A program made the translations under genes and the position numbers. A DNA stretch of 64,000 nt. Source: Mesotaenium endlicherianum. Its lineage: Eukaryota; Streptophyta; Zygnematophyceae; Zygnematales; Mesotaeniaceae. The notes beneath the pieces are model-generated. The model was not told the origin of the DNA, made no database searches, and saw only the letters and a list, made by a program, of their open reading frames with translations. The stretch lies in contig WELA01001485.1 of NCBI GenBank assembly GCA_009602735.1, forward strand, positions 150,150 to 214,149, written 5' to 3'. Each line of letters starts with the position of its first letter. The stretch's first letter is position 1. This document shows, one piece after another, positions 33,911 to 42,677 of this stretch.

Positions 33911-35260
33911 TTGGGCAACATCCTTCTCATAGACGACGAAGAAAAACTCCGCACCTTGCTCAGCCGCATCATCCGGCTCGAAGGGTTCATGGTATGGGAA
34001 GCGCCCGACCTCAAATCGGCACGTAAGCTGATGGATAAAGAGACCATAGATGTGGTGCTCTGCGATGTAAAATTACCTGATGGCAATGGCCTGCAGTTTG
34101 TACAGGAGCTCAAGTCCAAATATCTTTCCGTTGAAATCATATTGCTCACCGCTTATGGCAATATTGCCGATGGCGTTCAGGCCATGAAGAGTGGCGCTTT
34201 TGATTATATCACCAAGGGTGATGACAACGAAAAAGTAATTCCGCTCATCAACCAGGCAATGGAAAAAGTACAACTGCGCAAGCATATTGAGTTATTGGAA
34301 CAACGCGTGGGCAAGCGATATGGTTTCGAGCAGATCCTTGGCCGCTCGCCCCTGATCAAGGAAGCTGTAGCCCTGGCGCAAAAAGTAGCGCCTACCGATG
34401 CCACAGTTCTGTTACTGGGAGAAACGGGCACCGGCAAAGAAGTTTTTGCCCAGGCCATACACCATGCCAGTAAAAGAACCTGCAAGCCTTTTCTGGCACT
34501 CAATTGCAGCGCATTTGGGAAAGAATTGCTGGAGAGTGAATTATTCGGACACAAAGCCGGTGCTTTCACCAGTGCAGTGAAAGACAAAAAAGGACTCATA
34601 GAAGAAGCGAATAATGGCACCCTGTTTCTCGACGAGATCGGCGAAATGCCTATGGAACTGCAGGCCAAATTATTGCGCGTGCTGGAAACAGGAGAATTCA
34701 TCAAAGTAGGTGATACCCGCTCTACCAAAGTGAATGTGCGCATCATTGCCGCTACCAACCGAAGTTTACAGGATGAAATACAATCAGGACATTTCCGTGA
34801 AGACCTTTATTACCGGCTGAATGTTTTCACCATTACACTACCGGCACTGCGCGAAAGAATCAAAGACATCCCATTACTCGCCGAACATTTCCTACGCCAG
34901 TTTGCTCTCAAAACCAATCAGCATGTTACAACTATGAACACTGAATTCATGGAGCGCCTGCAGCAACACGATTGGAAGGGCAATATCCGCGAACTCAAGA
35001 ACGTCATGGAAAGAGCGGTGATCCTGGCCACAGGAGATACCCTTACAACAGAAGACCTGCCGTTTGAATTGCAATCCAGTTTAGGCTCTATCCATAAGAG
35101 TTCATCCCAACTTTCCGCTTTTGATCTCTCCAGTGTTGAAAAACTACACATACAACGCGTCTTAAACCATACCAAAGGAAATAAAACCGAAGCCGCCAGG
35201 CTATTGAACATCGGGCTCACTACTTTATACAGGAAAATTGAGGAGTATCATATCCTGTGA
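33911..35260 (+). CDS. Sigma-54-dependent NtrC-family response regulator
   Basis: Enhancer-binding response regulator, 449 aa from TTG 33911 (MGNILLIDDEE); starting earlier at 33878 would place the promoter repeat inside the gene. Receiver domain 1-120 with Asp8/Asp9, phospho-acceptor Asp52 and switch Thr/Lys. AAA+ domain about 140-375 with Walker A GETGTGKE, the sigma-54 contact loop GAFTSA (consensus GAFTGA), Walker B GTLFLDEIGEM and the arginine finger region. FIS-type helix-turn-helix at 415-447. Proposed regulator of the kdp operon, where it would replace OmpR-type KdpE. Confidence 0.93.
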   Translation: MGNILLIDDEEKLRTLLSRIIRLEGFMVWEAPDLKSARKLMDKETIDVVLCDVKLPDGNGLQFVQELKSKYLSVEIILLTAYGNIADGVQAMKSGAFDYITKGDDNEKVIPLINQAMEKVQLRKHIELLEQRVGKRYGFEQILGRSPLIKEAVALAQKVAPTDATVLLLGETGTGKEVFAQAIHHASKRTCKPFLALNCSAFGKELLESELFGHKAGAFTSAVKDKKGLIEEANNGTLFLDEIGEMPMELQAKLLRVLETGEFIKVGDTRSTKVNVRIIAATNRSLQDEIQSGHFREDLYYRLNVFTITLPALRERIKDIPLLAEHFLRQFALKTNQHVTTMNTEFMERLQQHDWKGNIRELKNVMERAVILATGDTLTTEDLPFELQSSLGSIHKSSSQLSAFDLSSVEKLHIQRVLNHTKGNKTEAARLLNIGLTTLYRKIEEYHIL

Positions 35261-35321
35261 AGTTCACATGAATCAATGCATGTCTCTTAACTGCAAAAAC
35301 ATTATCTTAGAAAACACTAAC

Positions 35322-35347
35322 ACCCCCGGTACTACAACACCAGGGGT
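35322..35347. repeat. Imperfect inverted repeat between regulator and hydrolase
   Basis: ACCCCCGGT and ACCAGGGGT, 8 of 9 complementary with an 8-nt loop, in the 112-bp gap after the response regulator. No T tract follows, so it is not a convincing terminator. Confidence 0.35.
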
Positions 35348-35372
35348 CGAAAGATCAAAAATAATAGTAAGC

Positions 35373-36482
35373 ATGAGAAAACTATTCCTTGCTCTTACAG
35401 GCATTCTCTCAGTTGCACAGGCACAAACAAACAACAGGCCTCAAACCCCTAAACCTCCTTTCCATTACAATGTTGATAGTGTTGAATATGACAATACAGA
35501 GAAGACCGTTCATTTAGGCGCCACATTAACGTATCCGAAAACAAAGGGCCCCTTCCCGGTAGCCATAATGATCACCGGAAGCGGGTTACAGGATAGAGAT
35601 GAAACCATTTTTAATCATAAGCCTTTTGCTGTAATTGCCGATTACTTAACCAACCATGGCATTGCCGTATTAAGGGTAGACGACAGGAATATCGGCAAAA
35701 GCAAAGGAGATGTATTAAATGCTACCAGCGCTGATTTTGCAAATGATGTGGAAGCAAGTATTCATTATTTATTAACCAGAAAAGAAATTAATAAGCGCAA
35801 GATAGGCCTTATCGGACATAGTGAGGGCGGCTTTATTGCACCTTTGGTGTACACGAAATGGCCCCATTTGTCTTTTATAATCTCCTTAGCGGGAACGGGT
35901 GTATCGGGCGCAGAAGTATTGCTGAAACAGCAAACGGACCCTTTAAAAAATGCAGTAAATGGCGATACATACAATGCTTTCTATTCACTTACGAAACAAA
36001 CACTACAAATTATTCATGATCATGCTAATGAAAATGACTCGTTGATATTGAATAGGGCAAAAGAATTATTTGCCAGTTGGAAAAATGGTTTACCCGATAG
36101 CATTTTAACACCGCTTAATGCAAAAAAAGTAACACCAGAGATATATGCTGATTTCCAAGTCAAAGCGGAATTGAAGCCCTGGCTTAAATATTTTATTGCT
36201 ACGGAACCGGATCTGTTTTGGAGTAAAGTAAAATGCCCGGTATTGGTATTAAATGGCGGGAAAGACATCCAGGTATACCCGGAACAGAATGTGTCTGCGA
36301 TTACAGCGTCACTAAACAAAGCCGGAAATAAAAATGTAACGGCTAAGATCTTCTCCGGATTAAACCATTTGTTTCAGCATTGTACCAAATGCACCATCCA
36401 GGAATATGCACAATTGTCAGAAACCTTCGCCCCGGAAGTATTAGAAGTAATGAACAATTGGCTCGTTAGTAAAATACTGTAA
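35373..36482 (+). CDS. Secreted alpha/beta hydrolase
   Basis: 369 aa from the ATG at 35373 (MRKLFLALTGILSVAQAQ signal peptide). Alpha/beta-hydrolase with oxyanion region MITGSGLQDRDE, nucleophile elbow GHSEGG, and a late KDIQVYP / GLNHLFQH pair supplying Asp and His. Esterase or peptidase activity expected in the periplasm. Base composition is lower than its neighbours (for example 19 G/C of 60 at 36001-36060 versus 28 of 60 at 34501-34560). It separates the regulator from the kdp genes, consistent with later insertion. Confidence 0.85.
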   Translation: MRKLFLALTGILSVAQAQTNNRPQTPKPPFHYNVDSVEYDNTEKTVHLGATLTYPKTKGPFPVAIMITGSGLQDRDETIFNHKPFAVIADYLTNHGIAVLRVDDRNIGKSKGDVLNATSADFANDVEASIHYLLTRKEINKRKIGLIGHSEGGFIAPLVYTKWPHLSFIISLAGTGVSGAEVLLKQQTDPLKNAVNGDTYNAFYSLTKQTLQIIHDHANENDSLILNRAKELFASWKNGLPDSILTPLNAKKVTPEIYADFQVKAELKPWLKYFIATEPDLFWSKVKCPVLVLNGGKDIQVYPEQNVSAITASLNKAGNKNVTAKIFSGLNHLFQHCTKCTIQEYAQLSETFAPEVLEVMNNWLVSKIL

Positions 36483-36605
36483 ATACCCCATTTCTCAAGC
36501 AACTATTTCAAGGGCTTTCGAGCAAACGGTTACCGTCAATATGGAATCGTGTATGGAGTTGCTTAGCTACTTCCAGGTTGGTTTTTTTGAATCGCCCCCT
36601 TCCCT

Positions 36606-36637
36606 CCCAAAATGAAAAAACCACCCCAAAATGAAAA
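36606..36637 (+). promoter_or_regulatory. Two direct repeats, candidate enhancer for kdp
   Basis: CCCAAAATGAAAA occurs twice exactly, at 36606-36618 and 36625-36637, 19 bp apart (nearly two helical turns), 102-133 bp upstream of the sigma-54 -24 element. Spacing and placement fit an upstream activating sequence for the NtrC-type regulator. Confidence 0.6.
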
Positions 36638-36737
36638 GGTATAGCGGAGCGGCTTTTTCTACCTCTTTTTTCTGCTGTAACAGCGAACCCTTACAAACAA
36701 AGGGTTTGCCATTCCCAATACGCTAACCTGTCTTTAG

Positions 36738-36753
36738 TGGCATCCTTTTGGCG
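36738..36753 (+). promoter_or_regulatory. Sigma-54 (-24/-12) promoter of the kdp operon
   Basis: TGGCATCCTTTTGGCG has GG at 36739-36740 and GC at 36751-36752 separated by exactly 10 nt, with TGGCA intact at -24. Predicted start near 36764, 9 nt before the first small ORF. No TAnnTTTG element lies between this and the small ORF. Confidence 0.75.
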
Positions 36754-36772
36754 CATCGCTCAAAAACATGCT

Positions 36773-36856
36773 ATGCAAACAATACTGCTCATTGCCGTCG
36801 GGCTCGTCCTCTTCGCCCTGTTTTTCAAATTCATTCAATGGTTCGAAAAAATATAA
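36773..36856 (+). CDS. 27-residue single-pass membrane protein preceding KdpF
   Basis: ATG at 36773, stop TAA at 36854-36856. One hydrophobic helix (MQTILLIAVGLVLFALFF) followed by a short aromatic/charged tail KFIQWFEKI. It is the first ORF behind the sigma-54 promoter and ends 3 nt before the kdpF ATG, the same size and style as KdpF itself. It is not part of the standard KdpFABC set; it may be a second small stabilising subunit or a regulator of the pump. Too short for routine gene finders, so easily missed. Confidence 0.65.
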   Translation: MQTILLIAVGLVLFALFFKFIQWFEKI

Positions 36857-36859
36857 TCC

Positions 36860-36937
36860 ATGTTATTACTATTCATTATTGCTATCCTGGTTTTCTGCTA
36901 CCTCTGTTATGTACTGGTAAAACCCGAGAAATTTTAA
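36860..36937 (+). CDS. kdpF: Potassium-transporting ATPase small subunit KdpF
   Basis: 25 aa, MLLLFIIAILVFCYLCYVLV and a KPEKF end, the typical single-helix KdpF with its conserved Lys-Pro-Glu-Lys-Phe tail. In the pump KdpF packs against KdpA/KdpB and stabilises the complex. It lies 3 nt after the 27-residue ORF and 19 nt before kdpA. Confidence 0.88.
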   Translation: MLLLFIIAILVFCYLCYVLVKPEKF

Positions 36938-36956
36938 ACCATAAGCAGCCTTTATT

Positions 36957-38657
36957 ATGAACACAGAAATTTTAGGCATCAGTATCACTTTCATCCTTAC
37001 ACTTTTATTGGCCATCCCATTAGGCCGGTACATAGGGAAAGTGTATAGCGAAGAAAAAAACTGGCCCGACAGATTCCTGGCACCGCTCGACCGCCTGTTC
37101 TTTAAACTGTCGGGCATCAGGCCGGAAAAAGAAATGAACTGGAAACAGCACCTCACAGCCTTGCTTACCATCAACCTGGTATGGTTTCTCTTTTCCATGT
37201 TTATACTCATGAACATGCAATGGCTGCCGCTCAACCCCGATGGCAACCCCGGCATGTCGGCCGATCTGGCTTTCAATACCACCATCAGTTTCGTCAGCAA
37301 TACCAACCTGCAGCACTATAGTGGCGAGACAGGCGTTTCCTACCTCGGTCAATTGGTGTTGATGTTATTCCAATTCATCAGTGCAGGTGCAGGTATGGCT
37401 GTTTGCGCAGTAGTATTTCATGCAATGAAAGAAAGAACCACGGACAAACTCGGCAATTTCTATAACTACTTTGTGAAAAGCTGCACCAGGATATTGTTGC
37501 CGCTTTCAATTGTGCTGGCCCTGTTACTGGTATTCAATGGTACACCCATGACCTTCCAGGGTAAGTCACAGTTTATTTCATTACAGGGAGATACGGTAAA
37601 TGTGTCAAGGGGTCCTGCCGCAGCGATGGTGGCCATCAAGCAACTGGGCACCAATGGCGGCGGCTTTTTCGGCGCCAACTCTGCCCACCCCCTGGAGAAC
37701 CCCAACTATTTCACCAATATGGCTGAATGTGCTTCTATCTTTCTCATTCCAGTGGCGATGGTTTTTGCTATGGGCTATGTACTCAAGAAAAGAAGACTGG
37801 CCTGGACCATCTTTGGCGTCATGACCATTGGGTGCCTGCTCTTCCTCCTGCCTTCTGTGTATTATGAAATGAAGGGCAATCCTGCTATTACACAAATGGG
37901 CATCAACCAGCAAATGGGTAGCATGGAAGGAAAAGAAGTCAGGTTCGGTTCGGCAGCCACCGCTTTCTGGTCGGTCGTTACTACGGTTACTTCCAATGGT
38001 TCTGTCAATGGCGTGCACGATAGTCTTACTCCATTATCGGGTATGATGGCCATGCTGGGCATGATGGTGAATTCGTTTTACGGAGGTGTAGGCGTGGGCT
38101 TTCTCAACTTCTACATTTTTATCATCATCGCTGTTTTCATCAGTGGATTGATGGTAGGCAGAACACCAGAGTTCCTTGGAAAAAAAATCGAAGCCAAAGA
38201 AATGAAGATTGCCGTGATCATTGCATTACTGCACCCACTGCTAATCCTCTCAGCCACTGCTTTGTCTTCCCATCTTTATGCGCACGACCCCGCAACTTAT
38301 GCCGGCTGGCTCAACAACCCGGGCAGTCACGGTTTCAGCGCCATGTTGTATGAATACACTTCCTCTGCCGCTAACAATGGCAGCAATTTTGCCAGTCTGG
38401 GCAACAATACACCGTACTGGAATATCACCTGTGGTATCGTGATGTTGTTGTCGCGCTTCCTGCCCATCATTGGTCCATTGGCCATTGCAGGCATCCTGGC
38501 GAAGAAAAAATACATCCCCCAAAGTGCAGGAACACTTAAAACAGATACCGGCACATTCGGTATCATGGTGCTGGCAGTGATCTTTATCGTTGCGGCACTG
38601 AGCTTTTTCCCTGCGCTGACCCTTGGCCCTTTGGCTGAATTTTTTGGAATGAAATAA
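36957..38657 (+). CDS. kdpA: Potassium-transporting ATPase subunit A
   Basis: K+-binding channel-like subunit of the KdpFABC pump in the inner membrane. 566 aa, about 10 membrane helices. Selectivity-filter-type loops: TNLQHYSGE, TNGGGFFGANSAHP, TSNGSVNG and NNGSNFASLG, one per repeat of the K+-channel-like fold. Length and order match the family. Starts 19 nt after kdpF; kdpB follows after 10 nt. Confidence 0.96.
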   Translation: MNTEILGISITFILTLLLAIPLGRYIGKVYSEEKNWPDRFLAPLDRLFFKLSGIRPEKEMNWKQHLTALLTINLVWFLFSMFILMNMQWLPLNPDGNPGMSADLAFNTTISFVSNTNLQHYSGETGVSYLGQLVLMLFQFISAGAGMAVCAVVFHAMKERTTDKLGNFYNYFVKSCTRILLPLSIVLALLLVFNGTPMTFQGKSQFISLQGDTVNVSRGPAAAMVAIKQLGTNGGGFFGANSAHPLENPNYFTNMAECASIFLIPVAMVFAMGYVLKKRRLAWTIFGVMTIGCLLFLLPSVYYEMKGNPAITQMGINQQMGSMEGKEVRFGSAATAFWSVVTTVTSNGSVNGVHDSLTPLSGMMAMLGMMVNSFYGGVGVGFLNFYIFIIIAVFISGLMVGRTPEFLGKKIEAKEMKIAVIIALLHPLLILSATALSSHLYAHDPATYAGWLNNPGSHGFSAMLYEYTSSAANNGSNFASLGNNTPYWNITCGIVMLLSRFLPIIGPLAIAGILAKKKYIPQSAGTLKTDTGTFGIMVLAVIFIVAALSFFPALTLGPLAEFFGMK

Positions 38658-38667
38658 TTGATTGAAT

Positions 38668-40731
38668 ATGTCAAAACACAGAACAACCCGGCTTTTTGAA
38701 CGCGAGCTCGTTGCAGAAGCGCTGAAACAATCTTTCATCAAGCTCAATCCCCGCATCCTGTTCCGCAACCCTGTAATGTTTACCGTGGAAATCGGTTGTA
38801 TCATCATGCTGGGCGTATGTTTATGGATACTCAGCGGCAACCGGTCGCAAGGCAGTCTCACCTACAATATCCTTGTCTTCGCCATACTCTTTATCACCAT
38901 TTTGTTTGCCAATTTCGCTGAAGCCCTTGCAGAAGCCCGTGGTAAAGCACAAGCCAATAGCCTGCGTAAGACAAGGGAAGAAACGCCTGCCAAATGGATC
39001 CAAACAGTAGGAGAAATATTCGTGAATGAGATCAAGATCGTTCCTTCTTCCCGTTTGAAAAAAGGTGATCTGTTTTTATGCGAAGCAGGCGATATCATTC
39101 CGATGGACGGAGAGATCGTACAAGGCCTGGCCACCATCGATGAAAGCGCTATCACCGGCGAATCGGCTCCCGTGATCAGGGAAGCTGGTGGTGATAAAAG
39201 TTCCGTTACCGGCGGCACCAAAGTGTTGTCGGATAAAATCAAAGTACGTGTAACTACCGAACCCGGCGAATCATTCCTCGATAAAATGATCGCATTGGTA
39301 GAAGGCGCTTCCCGGCAGAAAACACCCAATGAAATTGCACTCACCATTTTGTTGGCTGGCTTCACACTGGTGTTCGTGATCGTATGTGTTACCCTGAAAC
39401 CATTTGCCGACTTTGCGCACACGCCCATTACCATCGCTGCATTCATATCCTTGTTCGTTTGCCTGATCCCTACCACCATCGGTGGTTTGCTCAGTGCTAT
39501 TGGCATAGCAGGTATGGACAGGGCTTTGCGCGCCAATGTCATTACCAAAAGCGGTAAAGCAGTAGAAACAGCCGGTGACATCGATACCCTTTTGCTCGAT
39601 AAAACGGGAACCATTACTATCGGTAACCGTAAAGCCACTCATTTCTGGCCTGCGGCAAACATATCGCAGCAGGATTTCATGGAAGCCTGTGTACTTGCCT
39701 CGCTTGCAGACCAGACTCCGGAGGGAAAATCCATCATTGAATTGGCTGTAGCCCAGGGCCTGAGCGCCCCATCTCTCAAAGGCGGTGAAGAAAATGGCAT
39801 GCGGTTCATTGATTTTACTGCTGAAACCAGGAGCAGTGGTGTAGACCTGCCGGGTAATATTCAAATACGCAAAGGCGCTTACGATTCCATTCACCATATC
39901 GTAAGCAAAGCAGGTAATCCCTTTCCCGATGAGACCACAGAGAAAGTAAAATCCATCGCCTCCAACGGTGGTACGCCACTGGTGGTATCGCATCAAAAAA
40001 AGGTATGGGGCGTGATAGAGTTGCAAGATATTATCAAGCCCGGCATACAGGAACGTTTTGACCGGTTACGCAAAATGGGCGTGAAAACGGTGATGGTAAC
40101 CGGCGATAACCCGCTCACTGCAAGATACATTGCACAAAAAGCGGGCGTGGATGATTTCATTGCCGAAGCAAAACCGGAAGACAAAATGAATTACATCAAA
40201 AAAGAACAGAACAGCGGTAAGCTGGTGGCTATGATGGGCGATGGCACCAACGATGCGCCGGCACTGGCACAAGCCGATGTAGGCGTTGCCATGAACAGCG
40301 GTACACAAGCTGCTAAAGAAGCGGGCAATATGGTGGATCTTGATAATGATCCCACCAAGCTGATCGAAATAGTGGAGATTGGTAAACAACTGCTCATGAC
40401 CCGCGGCACACTTACTACATTCAGCATTGCGAATGATGTGGCCAAATATTTCGCCATCGTCCCGGCGCTCTTCATCACCTCGTTGCCCTCTTTGCAGGCA
40501 TTGAACATCATGCGCCTGCACAGCCCGGAAACGGCCATTCTCTCCGCCGTCATTTTCAATGCCATCATCATACCCCTGTTAATACCCCTGGCATTGAAAG
40601 GAGTAGCTTACAGGCCCATTGGCGCCAGCGCTTTACTAAGAAGGAACCTGTTGATATACGGGTTGGGTGGCATATTGGTACCCTTCATTGGTATTAAACT
40701 GATCGATATTTTGATTGCAAACTTTTTTTAA
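38668..40731 (+). CDS. kdpB: Potassium-transporting ATPase subunit B
   Basis: P-type ATPase subunit that hydrolyses ATP for K+ uptake. 687 aa from the ATG at 38668; an in-frame TTG two codons earlier is less likely. Actuator motif AITGESAP, phosphorylation site DKTGTIT (Asp311), and hinge [18 protein letters not shown]. Full length, no disruption. Followed 8 nt later by kdpC. Confidence 0.96.
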   Translation: MSKHRTTRLFERELVAEALKQSFIKLNPRILFRNPVMFTVEIGCIIMLGVCLWILSGNRSQGSLTYNILVFAILFITILFANFAEALAEARGKAQANSLRKTREETPAKWIQTVGEIFVNEIKIVPSSRLKKGDLFLCEAGDIIPMDGEIVQGLATIDESAITGESAPVIREAGGDKSSVTGGTKVLSDKIKVRVTTEPGESFLDKMIALVEGASRQKTPNEIALTILLAGFTLVFVIVCVTLKPFADFAHTPITIAAFISLFVCLIPTTIGGLLSAIGIAGMDRALRANVITKSGKAVETAGDIDTLLLDKTGTITIGNRKATHFWPAANISQQDFMEACVLASLADQTPEGKSIIELAVAQGLSAPSLKGGEENGMRFIDFTAETRSSGVDLPGNIQIRKGAYDSIHHIVSKAGNPFPDETTEKVKSIASNGGTPLVVSHQKKVWGVIELQDIIKPGIQERFDRLRKMGVKTVMVTGDNPLTARYIAQKAGVDDFIAEAKPEDKMNYIKKEQNSGKLVAMMGDGTNDAPALAQADVGVAMNSGTQAAKEAGNMVDLDNDPTKLIEIVEIGKQLLMTRGTLTTFSIANDVAKYFAIVPALFITSLPSLQALNIMRLHSPETAILSAVIFNAIIIPLLIPLALKGVAYRPIGASALLRRNLLIYGLGGILVPFIGIKLIDILIANFF

Positions 40732-40739
40732 TCATAGAT

Positions 40740-41303
40740 ATGAAACAGCATATTCTTCCCGCAATAAAATTAACACTGGTCTGCATAGTAGTTTTCATGG
40801 TAGCATACCCGCTGCTGATATGGATAGCGGCGCAGGCTGCCCCTGCCAGGGGACGCGGTGAAACAGTAGTATCACAAAACAAAACCGTAGGCTATCGCCT
40901 GGAAGGCCAGTCATTCACACGCGACAATTATTTTCAGGGCCGTCCCTCAGCGGCAGGATACAATGCCGCCGGCAGTACGGGCAGTAATAAAGGCCCCTCC
41001 AACCCTGATTACCTGAAAGAAGTGAACGCGCGCATCGATAGTTTCCTGGCACACAACCCGGGAATTGAAAGAGCCGACATTCCCTCCGAGCTGGTAACGG
41101 CTTCTGGTAGCGGACTAGACCCCCATATTTCTCCGCAAGCCGCCATGGTGCAGGTAAAGAGAGTTGCTGCTTACAGGCATATTTCTGAAGAGCGGCTCAA
41201 ACAGCTTGTTCAGCAATATACCGAAAGCCCGTTTTTAGGCGTTTTAGGAACGAGTGTGGTGAATGTATTGCCATTGAACCTGGCGCTGGATCAATTAAAA
41301 TAA
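40740..41303 (+). CDS. kdpC: Potassium-transporting ATPase subunit C
   Basis: 187 aa, single N-terminal membrane helix (9-31) and a periplasmic domain with FQGRPSAAGYNAAGSTGSN in two pieces, GSGLDPHISPQAA and the late NVLPLNLALDQL. KdpC acts as accessory subunit raising the K+/ATP affinity of the pump. The porin gene starts 3 nt after its stop. Confidence 0.95.
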   Translation: MKQHILPAIKLTLVCIVVFMVAYPLLIWIAAQAAPARGRGETVVSQNKTVGYRLEGQSFTRDNYFQGRPSAAGYNAAGSTGSNKGPSNPDYLKEVNARIDSFLAHNPGIERADIPSELVTASGSGLDPHISPQAAMVQVKRVAAYRHISEERLKQLVQQYTESPFLGVLGTSVVNVLPLNLALDQLK

Positions 41304-41306
41304 TCA

Positions 41307-42665
41307 ATGATGCAAAGACATATACTAACGATCATCTGCTCCGCAGCATCGATCATAGCACAAGCACAGCAAGACACCAGCAAACCTAAGATTCCTTTTG
41401 AAGGCATTGACATGACCTGGCATAATGGTAACGACCGGCGTGATTCAAGTGTATTCAAAGGTGTTTATTTCATACCCAGTATTTTACTGGATGTGAACTA
41501 CAATTATTCATTCAATAATCCCATCGATAACACCGTTGTAGGATCCACCGCAATGGCCAGGCACAATGAAGTACAGTTGTCGGCCCTGCATCTTGGCGGC
41601 GATTTCACCTACCTGAATGCACACGCAAGGGTCATGACGCAATTCGGTACCCGTTCTACAGTGGTACCCAGGAACGATCTCAGCATATATCGTGGCCAAT
41701 ATCATCTCGATGATGTGTATCGTTACCTCAGCGAAGCCTATGCCGGTTATCACATCGATAAATGGTATGGCATCAATATCGATGCAGGATTATTCATGTC
41801 TTATATCGGGTTGAACTCTTATTACCAGCCTGAGAACTGGGAGTACCAGGCTTCTTTCACTTCAGATAATACACCCTGGTTCTTCAACGGCATCCGCATA
41901 CAGATCTTTCCTTCCAAACATATCAAGTTCGAACCCTGGATCATCAACGGATGGCAGAGCTATGGTAAATTCAACAGCATGCCGGGTTTCGGTTTCAATT
42001 TTACCTGGATACCCAACGACTACATGAAGCTCCTCACCAACAACTATTACGGCACCGATGCCGGTGGTATTCCCGGCAGGAAACGTTTCCACTCAGATAA
42101 CAGTTGGCTCGTGCGTTATTATAACCGTCCAAATTCCAGTGGCATCAGTAAAATGGCATTCTCCCTTACCGGTGACCTGGGTTTTGAAACGGGCGCCGGT
42201 GTAAAAGCTTTTGGCGGCGATGCAAATACACCATCACAAAATTTCCTGAGTGCCATGTTCTACAACCGTACCTGGTTTGCAAAAAATAAATTCGCCTGGA
42301 CCATTGGTGGTGGTGTGATGACCAACCCGGGAAGGTACCTGGTACTCTATCCAACTGGCCAGGCAAGCCCCTTGCCCAATCCCAGTAACCCCACCCAAAC
42401 CGAAGGAGCATTTCCCTTCAGTGCAAATCCGGGTGATCCATTCAACGGATGGGATGCTTCCACAAACCTGGATTACCTGCCCAATCAAAGTATTACCTTT
42501 CGCCTTGAATTCGTTACGCGACATGCCAGCGTGCCTTATTTTGCAGGCAGGGGTGGTGTAACTTCTCCCGACGGATACACTACTACTCCTTTGCCGCCCA
42601 ACTGGAGGCCCGACCTGGTGAAATCGGAGAACAGGCTGATCCTGGCTATGCTTTTCAGACTATAA
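41307..42665 (+). CDS. Outer-membrane beta-barrel (BBP2-type porin) in kdp operon
   Basis: 452 aa with signal peptide MMQRHILTIICSAASIIAQA. Barrel with many Tyr/Trp-girdled strands (DVNYNYSFNNP, LHLGGDFTYLNAHARVMTQF in pieces, FEPWIINGWQSYG, LDYLPNQSITFRLEFVTRH) and a C-terminal strand ending LILAMLFRL. Embedded in the operon, 3 nt after kdpC and 12 nt before the KdpD gene, so it is co-expressed with the pump and probably feeds K+ through the outer membrane under limitation. Ion selectivity is inferred only from position. Confidence 0.85.
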   Translation: MMQRHILTIICSAASIIAQAQQDTSKPKIPFEGIDMTWHNGNDRRDSSVFKGVYFIPSILLDVNYNYSFNNPIDNTVVGSTAMARHNEVQLSALHLGGDFTYLNAHARVMTQFGTRSTVVPRNDLSIYRGQYHLDDVYRYLSEAYAGYHIDKWYGINIDAGLFMSYIGLNSYYQPENWEYQASFTSDNTPWFFNGIRIQIFPSKHIKFEPWIINGWQSYGKFNSMPGFGFNFTWIPNDYMKLLTNNYYGTDAGGIPGRKRFHSDNSWLVRYYNRPNSSGISKMAFSLTGDLGFETGAGVKAFGGDANTPSQNFLSAMFYNRTWFAKNKFAWTIGGGVMTNPGRYLVLYPTGQASPLPNPSNPTQTEGAFPFSANPGDPFNGWDASTNLDYLPNQSITFRLEFVTRHASVPYFAGRGGVTSPDGYTTTPLPPNWRPDLVKSENRLILAMLFRL

Positions 42666-42677
42666 TGATCTTATGCT

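Noticed and set aside
36768-36910. Alternative frame starting at ATG 36768, overlapping the 27-residue ORF and kdpF
   Set aside because: Its translation is Ser/Cys-rich without membrane or family character and runs out of frame through kdpF, which is clearly genuine.
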